A DNA stretch of 6,152 bases from Candidatus Avipropionibacterium avicola (GTDB taxonomy: Bacteria > Actinomycetota > Actinomycetes > Propionibacteriales > Propionibacteriaceae), in NCBI GenBank assembly GCA_018715445.1, contig DVLP01000104.1, forward strand, positions 1-6,152, written 5' to 3'. The notes beneath the pieces were generated by a model, which ran no database searches, was not told the DNA's origin, and worked only from the letters and a program-made list of their open reading frames with translations. The translations under genes and the position numbers were made by a program. This document shows, piece by piece, positions 1 through 5,638 of the stretch (position 1 is its first letter; the number at the start of each line of letters is the position of its first letter).

Positions 1-640
1 CGAGGACGTCCTCGATGCGGTGCAACAACGCCACGGTGGCCTTCGGGCAGGGCGTCTGCGAGACGTAGTGCGGCACGGCCGCCCAGAACGACACCGTCCG
101 CAGGCCGGCCCGGTGGCAGTCGTGGGCGAGCACCCCGAGGATGCCGGTCGGGCCCTCGTACGTGCTCAGGTCCAGCCCCCAGTCCTCGGCCAGGCACAGG
201 TCAGAGGTCGAGCCACTGATCGGGATCGGTCGGGTGTGCGGGGTGTCGGCCAGCAGTGCCCCCAGCATCACCACCAGGGTGGGTTGCGCCGTGCGCAGTG
301 CCGAGACCAGTTGGCTGCTGAAGCTGCGCCACCGCAGGTTCGGCTCCGGCCCGGTGATCAGCACCAGGTCGCGTTCACCGATCCGCCCGGTCAGGATGCT
401 GGTCGAGGGCCAGGTGATCTCGGTCTCGGTCGGTCCCGGTCGGCTCACCTGGGGACGGTTCACCTGGAAGTCGTAGAACTCGTCCGGGTCGAGGGCGAAC
501 AGTTCGTCAGCCTCGGACAGCTCCTCGAGTTGGGCGAGCGCAGAGGTGGCCGCCAGACCGGCATCGTTCCAGCCGGCGAAGGCGACGACCACGACGGGAT
601 CGACCAGGTCGCGCAGATCGACCTTCCTTCCTCCAACCAT
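1..640 (-). CDS. PAC2-family protein (proteasome assembly chaperone-like), 3' end beyond the window
   Basis: The minus strand reads open from an ATG at 640 to the left edge, giving 213 residues with no stop, so the C-terminus is missing. The protein begins MVGGRKVDLRDLVDP and has the PAC2-type N-terminal beta strand followed by FAGWNDAG (residues 21-28). Next come EFYDFQVNRPQV (53-64), the segment GPEPNLRWRSF (96-106), and the strand-loop LLADTPHTRPIPISG (128-142). These are typical of the actinobacterial PAC2 family (M. tuberculosis Rv2125 is of this type, about 290 residues), so roughly 80 residues are probably cut off. PAC2 proteins are named after a eukaryotic 20S assembly chaperone; the bacterial role is not firmly established. 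The gene is divergent from the operon carrying mpa, which suggests a proteasome link. There is no Shine-Dalgarno before the ATG, but a -10-like TACAGT lies 7 nt upstream, so a leaderless mRNA is likely. An in-frame GTG at 649-647 is an alternative start but overlaps that -10. Confidence 0.9.
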   Translation of the reverse strand, partial: MVGGRKVDLRDLVDPVVVVAFAGWNDAGLAATSALAQLEELSEADELFALDPDEFYDFQVNRPQVSRPGPTETEITWPSTSILTGRIGERDLVLITGPEPNLRWRSFSSQLVSALRTAQPTLVVMLGALLADTPHTRPIPISGSTSDLCLAEDWGLDLSTYEGPTGILGVLAHDCHRAGLRTVSFWAAVPHYVSQTPCPKATVALLHRIEDVL

Positions 641-647
641 GATCGCC

Positions 648-653
648 ACTGTA
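648..653 (-). promoter_or_regulatory. Candidate -10 element of the PAC2 gene (leaderless promoter)
   Basis: TACAGT on the minus strand fits the actinobacterial TANNNT consensus and ends 7 nt before the ATG at 640. This is the spacing expected when transcription starts at or next to the start codon. No good TTGACA-like -35 is visible 16-19 nt further upstream. The absence of a Shine-Dalgarno supports the leaderless reading. This is inferred from spacing and motif only. Confidence 0.45.
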
Positions 654-667
654 CTGGCCCCGGCCAG
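654..667. repeat. Short inverted repeat upstream of the PAC2 -10 (possible operator)
   Basis: CTGGCC-CC-GGCCAG is a perfect 6-2-6 dyad directly abutting the candidate -10 of the PAC2 gene, in the spacer between -10 and -35. The position would suit a repressor site, but the arms are G/C-rich and short, so chance symmetry in high-GC DNA is a real possibility. Confidence 0.25.
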
Positions 668-722
668 ATCGGCCCATGACACCGGCACTGACAGCTTCGG
701 TCGGGGGCAGGAGGCGTGTCTG

Positions 723-728
723 TAGACT
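723..728 (+). promoter_or_regulatory. Candidate -10 element of the HAD-SBP-trmI-mpa operon
   Basis: TAGACT matches TANNNT and lies 53 nt before the ATG at 782, which would give a leader of about 45 nt containing the GGAGG ribosome site. It sits inside a small dyad, GTCT-GT-AGAC (718-727). The region 16-18 nt upstream is GGTCGGGG-like, so there is no recognisable -35. Weak sequence-only call. Confidence 0.4.
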
Positions 729-766
729 GTCGCCCGATTGCCCGCACTGACCCCCTGCCATCGTTC

Positions 767-771
767 GGAGG
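767..771 (+). promoter_or_regulatory. Ribosome binding site that decides the HAD gene start
   Basis: GGAGG ends 10 nt before the ATG at 782. It supports this start over an in-frame GTG at 716, which would place coding sequence across the candidate promoter and add 22 residues with no homology to the HAD fold. Confidence 0.6.
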
Positions 772-781
772 CCCTCGATCC

Positions 782-1507
782 ATGCTCACTGACAGCTCGG
801 CTACCCACGCCCACCCCGCCCCCGGGGACCAGGACGGACGGCCGGTCGCCGCGGTGTTGTGGGACTTCGACGGGACCCTCGCGGACTCCGAGCCGCTGTG
901 GATGAACGCGGAGTACGAACTCGTCCCGACCCTGGGTGGAGAGTGGAACGACGAGCATGCGCACAGCCTGGTCGGCAATGCCCTGCTGGTCTCGGCCCAG
1001 TACATCCTCGACGTGTGCGGTCGCACCGACATCGACCCGGCCTGGGTGGTCGACCAACTGACTGATCGTGTCGTCGAGCAGATCGTCTCGGGCGAGGTCG
1101 CCTGGCGCCCGGGTGCCCTCGAACTGCTCGGGAAGCTGCACGAGCACAACATCCCGTGCGCCCTGGTCTCGGCGTCGTACCGCAGGATGCTCGATGCGGT
1201 CGTCGACCGACTCCCGGAGGGAACCTTTGCCTCCGTGGTGGCCGGTGACGAGGTCACCAAGGGCAAGCCGGACCCGGAGCCGTACCTGCTCGCCGCCGAA
1301 CACCTCGGCGTCGACCCGACCCGTTGCATCGTGATCGAGGACTCGATCCCCGGCGCCACCAGCGGCAACGCTGCCGGCGCCCTGGTGCTGGCCGTGCGCA
1401 ACCTGATCGAGATCCCGGACCACCCGCGCCGGGTCCAGCTCTCCACCCTGGCCGGAGTCGAGGTGGACCAGTTGGGCCGGTGGCTCGCCGAGGCCGCCGA
1501 TGCGTGA
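782..1507 (+). CDS. HAD-superfamily hydrolase (beta-phosphoglucomutase-like phosphatase)
   Basis: The product is a 241-residue cytosolic HAD phosphatase of the subfamily with an alpha-helical cap between motifs I and II. Motif I is WDFDGTLADSEPLW, with the nucleophile Asp28 and general acid/base Asp30. Motif II is LVSAS (Ser130 or Ser132 region). Motif III is the lysine in KGKPDPEPY (160-168), and motif IV is VIEDS with Glu186-Asp187 for Mg2+ binding. All catalytic motifs are intact. The phosphorylated substrate cannot be read from the sequence; sugar phosphates or related small metabolites are typical. The first ~20 residues are a polar, poorly conserved extension. The gene opens the operon, and its last 8 nt overlap the start of the downstream lipoprotein gene, so the two are probably translationally coupled. 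HAD genes of this type occur near the Pup-proteasome locus in other actinobacteria as far as I recall, but no functional link to the proteasome is established. Confidence 0.9.
   Translation: MLTDSSATHAHPAPGDQDGRPVAAVLWDFDGTLADSEPLWMNAEYELVPTLGGEWNDEHAHSLVGNALLVSAQYILDVCGRTDIDPAWVVDQLTDRVVEQIVSGEVAWRPGALELLGKLHEHNIPCALVSASYRRMLDAVVDRLPEGTFASVVAGDEVTKGKPDPEPYLLAAEHLGVDPTRCIVIEDSIPGATSGNAAGALVLAVRNLIEIPDHPRRVQLSTLAGVEVDQLGRWLAEAADA
1490..1493 (+). promoter_or_regulatory. Ribosome binding site of the lipoprotein gene, inside the HAD coding sequence
   Basis: GAGG lies 6 nt before the ATG at 1500, within the final codons of the HAD gene. It fits reinitiation by ribosomes ending at the TGA at 1505-1507. 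Confidence 0.5.
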
Positions 1508-2996
1508 CGGGTCCCGTCTGTTGCGTGGCGTGGTCGCCGCGCTGGTCGCCCTCGTCCTGGCGGGATGCGTCTCCGAGGTCAGCCCACCGCCCCCGGAGCC
1601 GACCAGCAAGCCCCGGGCCTTCACCGTGGGCACCACTGACCAGATCAGCGTGACCGATCCTGCCGCGATCACCGATGCGGCCTCGTCCACCGTCGCCTAC
1701 AACGTCTTCCAACGACTGTGGACCACCGAACCGGGCTCCACCTCCCCGAAGCCGGACGCCGTGCAGGACTGCCGCTTCGATTCGCCGACGTTGTACGTCT
1801 GCACGCTGCGCAAGGACCTGCAGTTCCACAACGGCCATGCGCTCACCAGCTCGGACGTGAAGTTCTCGATCGAGCGGGCGCTGCGCCTGGAGGTCAGCGG
1901 CTCATCGGTGTCGTCGCTGTCGTCGATCCGTCGGATCGAGACCCCGGATGACCTCACGGTTCGGTTCATCCTCAGCCGGACCGACACCGAGTTCGTCTAC
2001 GGGCTGGCCAGTCCGGCCGCGTCGATCGTGGACGAGGAGGTCTACGACCCTGACAGCATCCGCAAGCCGGACGAGTCGATGGTCGGATCGGGACCGTTCA
2101 AGGTGAGCTTCTTCAACTCCGAGGAGCTCCAACTGGCGCGCAACGACACCTACCAGGGCAACCATGCCGCCAGTGTGGACGGGTTGATCCTGAAGATGTA
2201 CGAGTCGTCGGCCGAGTTGGAGGAGGCGATGGCCGAGAGTGAGGTCGACGTCGTCTGGCGCGGTCTGAACACTCCGGCGGTCACCCGGCTGCAGAACCAG
2301 ATCCAGACCAATGCCAACAGCCGTACCGATTCCGGCTTCGGCCAGGTCGCGGTGTCCGGGGCGAGGGTGCGCCAGCTGCGCTGGCACGAGGACAGTGACC
2401 AGCGCAGCCGTACGGCGGTGCGCAAGGCGGTCGCCGGTGCCCTGCAGGACGATCGGGTGATGGCGACCCTGGTCCCCAGGACCATCGAGGGCAGCAAGGA
2501 GACCTTCGACATCGGTGCCGGCGCGAAGGTCTCCACCCCGTGGAAGCAGCGGATCAAGCTGACCCTGGCCTACGACCCGACAGCTCCTGACGCAGCCGAC
2601 CAGGCCAACCAGATCCGTGCCCGGTTGGAGGACCGTGCCTCGATGTCGGTCCAACTGGTGAAGGCGACACCGGTGGAGTCGGCCGATGCCGACCTGATGC
2701 TGGTCGACTACAAGGCGTGGACCCCGACCGGCATGGCCTGGCTGCAGCCCTACCTCGACCAGGCGATCCAGTCCGATGAGGTGAAGGACCAGGTCACCAC
2801 GTTGCGCGAGACCGCCGACGTGGCGCCGAGCAACGCTGCGCTCGGCAAGCTGCAGGACTTGGCCGCCGAGGACCTGGTGGTGCTGCCCATCATCCAGACC
2901 GACGAGAACGTCTTCGTGGCCGACGGATGGCTGGTCGATGCGGCGCTGCTGGCACCGGGCTGGCAGCTGGGGATGTGGGGGTTCAGACGACCATGA
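1500..2996 (+). CDS. ABC transporter solute-binding lipoprotein, family 5 (OppA/DppA-like)
   Basis: This 498-residue protein starts with a signal peptide with a basic n-region (MRDGSRLLRG), a hydrophobic core (VVAALVALV) and a lipobox L20-A21-G22-C23, so Cys23 should be lipidated and anchor it to the outer face of the membrane. A Pro-rich linker (about 28-37) follows. The mature part carries the family-5 extracellular solute-binding fold. Its best-recognised block is the KDLQFHNGHALTSSDVKFSIERAL-type region around residues 104-127, followed by SGPFKV. Cys91 and Cys101 are close together and could form a disulfide. Members bind peptides, nickel chelates, sugars or other solutes for an ABC importer, and the ligand cannot be predicted here. 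No permease or ATPase gene is in the window, so it is an orphan component or has another role. The stop TGA shares bases with the next gene's ATG (ATGA at 2993-2996), indicating coupled expression with trmI. Confidence 0.88.
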   Translation: MRDGSRLLRGVVAALVALVLAGCVSEVSPPPPEPTSKPRAFTVGTTDQISVTDPAAITDAASSTVAYNVFQRLWTTEPGSTSPKPDAVQDCRFDSPTLYVCTLRKDLQFHNGHALTSSDVKFSIERALRLEVSGSSVSSLSSIRRIETPDDLTVRFILSRTDTEFVYGLASPAASIVDEEVYDPDSIRKPDESMVGSGPFKVSFFNSEELQLARNDTYQGNHAASVDGLILKMYESSAELEEAMAESEVDVVWRGLNTPAVTRLQNQIQTNANSRTDSGFGQVAVSGARVRQLRWHEDSDQRSRTAVRKAVAGALQDDRVMATLVPRTIEGSKETFDIGAGAKVSTPWKQRIKLTLAYDPTAPDAADQANQIRARLEDRASMSVQLVKATPVESADADLMLVDYKAWTPTGMAWLQPYLDQAIQSDEVKDQVTTLRETADVAPSNAALGKLQDLAAEDLVVLPIIQTDENVFVADGWLVDAALLAPGWQLGMWGFRRP

Positions 2997-3901
2997 CCGA
3001 TCCTGCACTGTCGGGTGTCCGACGCGGCAGCCTCACCGAGGGCGAGCGGGTCACCCTGACCGATGCGAAGGGCCGCCGCCATTCGGTGGTGCTGCGCGCG
3101 GGCACCCAGTTCCACACCACCAAGGGTGCGGTGGAGCACGACGACATGATCGGTCAGCCGGAAGGGATCGTGGCCAGGAGCCGGCTCGGGCTGGAGTTCC
3201 TGGTGATGCGCCCGCTGCTGAGCGAGTTCACCGTGACCATGCCGCGCGGGGCCGCGGTCGTCTACCCCAAGGATGCGGCCCAGATCGTGATGGGCGCCGA
3301 CATCTTCCCCGGTGCCCGGGTGATCGAGGCCGGCGTCGGTTCCGGCGCCTTGACGATGTCGCTGCTGCGCGCGATCGGACCCGACGGTGTGCTCCACTCC
3401 TACGAACGCCGCCCCGAGTTCGCCGAGATCGCGCGGCGCAACGTCGCGAACTTCTTCGGCGCCGAGCCGCCGTGCTGGACGGTCCACCTGGGCGACCTCG
3501 CCCTGGACCTGACCGACGATCCGGTCGACCGGGTGATCCTGGACATGTTGGCCCCGTGGGACTGCGTCGAGGCGATTGCCGAGGTGCTGGTGCCCGGCGG
3601 CATGGTCTGTGCCTATGTCGCCACCACCACCCAGTTGGGGCGGTTCGTCGAGACCCTGCGCACCCACACCGGCTTCACCGAGCCCGAGTGCACCGAGCAC
3701 ATCGTGCGGGGGTGGCATGCCGAGGGACTGGCGATCCGGCCCAACCATGCCGGCATCGGTCACACCGGCTTCCTGGTCACCGCACGACGGTTGGCTCCCG
3801 GCACCGTGGCACCACGACGCAAGCGCCGACCCGCACCCGGGGCGTACGGCCCGGACTACACCGGTCCACGCCCACCGGGGACCACCGGGCTCGACGGGTA
3901 G
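2993..3901 (+). CDS. trmI: tRNA (adenine(58)-N1)-methyltransferase TrmI
   Basis: This 302-residue SAM-dependent enzyme is predicted to methylate N1 of A58 in the T-loop of tRNAs, stabilising tRNA; it acts in the cytosol, usually as a homotetramer. The N-terminal small beta domain (about 10-75) carries the HTTKGAVEHDDMIG block. The conserved YPKDAAQIV (91-99) precedes the Rossmann-fold motif I IEAGVGSGALT (111-121). YERRPEF (137-143) would contact the SAM ribose, and LDMLAPWD (183-190) contains the probable catalytic Asp184. RPNHAGIGHTGFLVTARRLAPG closes the catalytic domain. It closely resembles M. tuberculosis Rv2118c (about 280 residues), with an added basic Pro/Gly-rich tail after LAPG. 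The ATG at 2993 is chosen because it overlaps the upstream stop as ATGA and matches family N-termini; the frame is open further upstream but there it is lipoprotein coding sequence. trmI lies next to mpa in M. tuberculosis too. Confidence 0.95.
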   Translation: MTDPALSGVRRGSLTEGERVTLTDAKGRRHSVVLRAGTQFHTTKGAVEHDDMIGQPEGIVARSRLGLEFLVMRPLLSEFTVTMPRGAAVVYPKDAAQIVMGADIFPGARVIEAGVGSGALTMSLLRAIGPDGVLHSYERRPEFAEIARRNVANFFGAEPPCWTVHLGDLALDLTDDPVDRVILDMLAPWDCVEAIAEVLVPGGMVCAYVATTTQLGRFVETLRTHTGFTEPECTEHIVRGWHAEGLAIRPNHAGIGHTGFLVTARRLAPGTVAPRRKRRPAPGAYGPDYTGPRPPGTTGLDG

Positions 3902-3915
3902 TGTCGAGGCTGACG

Positions 3916-3924
3916 AGGGGAGAG
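3916..3924 (+). promoter_or_regulatory. Ribosome binding site of mpa
   Basis: AGGGGAGAG, a purine-rich Shine-Dalgarno, ends 7 nt before the ATG at 3932. An in-frame TGA at 3911-3913 lies just upstream, so the protein cannot begin earlier in this frame. This fixes the short N-terminus of the ATPase. Confidence 0.75.
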
Positions 3925-3931
3925 TGCACCC

Positions 3932-5593
3932 ATGGACACCGACCACGGTGATCGCTCGGCCGAGCTGACCGCGGAGCTGAACCTGCTGCGGAGCAAGACG
4001 AATCGCCTGTCCGGTCTGTTGGCCGAGGCCAAGGAGCAGATCGTCTCGCTGCGCGAGGAGGCGGATCGTCTGGCCAGCCCGCCGGCCGGTTACGGTGTGC
4101 TGCTCGGCCTCGCCCCGGTCCAGGACGAGGACGGTCGCAGCTCGGACGTCGTGGTGGCCGATGTCTTCACCGGCGGCCGCAAGGTCCGCTGTGCCGTCAG
4201 CACCCAGTTGGAGATCGACGACCTGCAACCGGGCCGTCAGGTCCTGGTCAACGAGACGCTCAACGTCATCAAGGTGTTGGAGGTCGAGCAGGTGGGGGAG
4301 GTCTGCCACCTCAAGGACGTCCTGCCCGATCGTCGACGCGCCGTCGTCAACACCCAGAGCGATTCCGACACGGTGGTCCTGCTGGCCGAGCACCTGCAGG
4401 CGGATCGGCTGCGTCCCGGCGATGCGCTGCTGGTCGATCGGCGCACCCAGTTCGTCTACGAGGTGCTGCCCAAGCTCGACGTCGAGGAACTGGTGCTGGA
4501 GGAGGTGCCCGACATCGAGTACGACCAGATCGGTGGCCTGGGCGCCCAGCTCGAGGCGATCCAGGACGCGGTCGAGCTGCCCTTCCTGCATCCCGACGTC
4601 TACGCCGACCACCGACTGCGTCCGCCCAAGGGGATCCTGCTGTACGGGCCCCCCGGCTGTGGCAAGACGATGATCGCCAAGGCGGTCGCCCATTCGCTGG
4701 CGCAGAAGGCTGCCGCCAAGACCGGCACCGAGGGTCGAGGCTTCTTCATCAACATCAAGGGCCCTGAGCTGCTCAACAAGTACGTCGGTGAGACCGAGCG
4801 CCAGATCCGCCAGGTCTTCGCCAAGGCCCGGGACAAGGCCGTCGAAGGTGTCCCGGTGGTGGTCTTCTTCGACGAGATGGATTCGTTGTTCCGCACCCGT
4901 GGCTCCGGTGTCTCCTCCGACGTGGAGAACACGATCGTCCCGCAGCTGCTGAGCGAGATCGACGGTGTGGAGGGCCTGCACAACGTCATCGTGATCGGCG
5001 CCTCCAACCGTGAGGACATGATCGACCCGGCGATCCTGCGGCCCGGCCGGTTGGACGTCAAGATCAAGATCGAACGGCCCGACGCCCAGGCGGCACGGGA
5101 GATCTTCTCGAAGTACCTGACCGACGAACTTCCCTTGCACGACGACGATCTGGCGCAGTTCGACGGTGACCGCGAACGCTGTGTGGATGGCATGATCGAC
5201 GCCACCGTGGAGCGGATGTACTCCACCGGTGAGGAGAACCGATTCCTCGAGGTCACCTATGCCGGCGGTGACAAGGAGATCCTGTACTTCAAGGACTTCA
5301 ACTCTGGCGCCATGATCGGCAACATCGTCGACCGGGCCAAGAAGATGGCGATCAAGGACTGGTTGACCAGCCAGCAGCGGGGGATCCGGGTCGATCACCT
5401 GCTGCAGGCCTGTGTCGACGAGTTCACCGAGAACGAGGACCTGCCCAACACCACCAATCCCGACGACTGGGCCAAGATCTCGGGCAAGAAGGGTGAGCGG
5501 ATCGTGTTCATCCGTACGCTCGTCTCGACCAAGTCCCCGGGGGCGGCCTCCCGCTCGATCGAGACGGTGTCCAACACCGGCCAGTACCTGTGA
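3932..5593 (+). CDS. mpa: Proteasomal AAA+ ATPase Mpa/ARC
   Basis: This 553-residue protein is the ring-forming unfoldase of the Pup-proteasome system. It recognises pupylated proteins through its N-terminal coiled coil, unfolds them with ATP and threads them into the 20S core. The coiled coil spans about residues 8-48, ending at PPAGYGVLL (50-58). Two OB-type interdomains follow to about residue 185, then the AAA+ module. That module has Walker A GPPGCGKT (239-246), pore loop Tyr284-Val285-Gly286, Walker B FFDEMD (Asp314-Glu315), sensor-1 Asn359 in GASNRE, and likely arginine fingers Arg370/Arg373 in RPGRLDVKI. The C-terminus is GQYL (550-553), the tail with penultimate tyrosine that docks into the 20S alpha ring. 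Compared with M. tuberculosis Mpa (609 residues), the N-terminus is about 45 residues shorter and the second OB region lacks an acidic insert. dop, pup and prcBA do not follow; a convergent tetR gene does. All ATPase motifs are intact, so function is very likely. Confidence 0.97.
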   Translation: MDTDHGDRSAELTAELNLLRSKTNRLSGLLAEAKEQIVSLREEADRLASPPAGYGVLLGLAPVQDEDGRSSDVVVADVFTGGRKVRCAVSTQLEIDDLQPGRQVLVNETLNVIKVLEVEQVGEVCHLKDVLPDRRRAVVNTQSDSDTVVLLAEHLQADRLRPGDALLVDRRTQFVYEVLPKLDVEELVLEEVPDIEYDQIGGLGAQLEAIQDAVELPFLHPDVYADHRLRPPKGILLYGPPGCGKTMIAKAVAHSLAQKAAAKTGTEGRGFFINIKGPELLNKYVGETERQIRQVFAKARDKAVEGVPVVVFFDEMDSLFRTRGSGVSSDVENTIVPQLLSEIDGVEGLHNVIVIGASNREDMIDPAILRPGRLDVKIKIERPDAQAAREIFSKYLTDELPLHDDDLAQFDGDRERCVDGMIDATVERMYSTGEENRFLEVTYAGGDKEILYFKDFNSGAMIGNIVDRAKKMAIKDWLTSQQRGIRVDHLLQACVDEFTENEDLPNTTNPDDWAKISGKKGERIVFIRTLVSTKSPGAASRSIETVSNTGQYL

Positions 5594-5623
5594 TCCAGTG
5601 CCTCTGATCAAGTACCCCTGATC
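5582..5623 (+). repeat. 14-bp tandem repeat, three degenerate copies, covering the mpa tail codons and stop
   Basis: The three contiguous units are CAGTACCTGTGATC (5582-5595), CAGTGCCTCTGATC (5596-5609) and AAGTACCCCTGATC (5610-5623). Copies 1 and 2 match at 12 of 14 positions; copy 3 matches each of the others at 11 of 14. Copy 1 encodes the final Gln-Tyr-Leu and TGA of Mpa. Read in the same unit register, copy 2 would be Gln-Cys-Leu-stop and copy 3 Lys-Tyr-Pro-stop. Because 14 is not a multiple of 3, they lie in different frames from mpa. The last two bases of copy 3 fall in the tetR stop codon. The array fills the whole convergent gap and most likely arose by local tandem duplication. Confidence 0.75.
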
Positions 5624-5638
5624 AGGCCCGGAAGGCCT
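5617..5638. terminator. Weak candidate bidirectional terminator between mpa and tetR
   Basis: A perfect 10-bp palindrome CCTGATCAGG (5617-5626) is followed by a stem AGGCC with loop CGGAA and GGCCT (5624-5638). The stems are short, overlap each other and have no T-run on either strand, and the structure reaches into the end of tetR. Some termination signal is expected between convergent genes, but this is a poor intrinsic terminator. Confidence 0.2.

Larger units (their letters stand above)
686..797. repeat. Dispersed CACTGAC repeats in the divergent control region
   Basis: The 11-mer CACTGACAGCT occurs exactly at 686-696 and again at 787-797. The shared sequence continues into TCGG versus CGG, a match with one base gap. 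A third shorter copy, CACTGAC, lies at 745-751. All three are direct repeats on the plus strand within 112 bp. The last copy is inside the first codons of the HAD gene. They may be binding sites for a regulator of the divergent promoters or may be coincidental; no known operator is recognised. Confidence 0.3.

Noticed and set aside
20..679. A 219-codon plus-strand open frame over the PAC2 gene
   Set aside because: Gln/Gly/Arg-rich shadow; the minus strand encodes a clear PAC2-family protein here.
716..781. GTG at 716 as an upstream start of the HAD gene
   Set aside because: It would cover the candidate promoter and bypass the GGAGG site before the ATG at 782; the extra residues do not look like HAD sequence.
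460..1446. A 328-codon minus-strand open frame spanning the PAC2 5' end, the divergent promoter region and the HAD gene
   Set aside because: It would run across two real genes and the control region, is Ser/Arg/Pro-rich, and has no domain.
2927..2992. A start for trmI upstream of 2993
   Set aside because: The extra residues lie entirely within the lipoprotein gene. The ATGA overlap at 2993-2996 is the normal coupled start and matches family N-termini.
1902..3008. A 368-codon open frame on the minus strand opposite the lipoprotein gene
   Set aside because: Shadow of the solute-binding protein gene. It has no recognisable motif and the same low-complexity composition.
2750..5611. A 953-codon open frame on the minus strand opposite trmI and mpa
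   Set aside because: Its composition (rich in Gly, Asp, Leu, Val, His, Gln) is what the complement of high-GC codons yields. It shows no domain, and the opposite strand holds two strongly conserved genes with all motifs intact.
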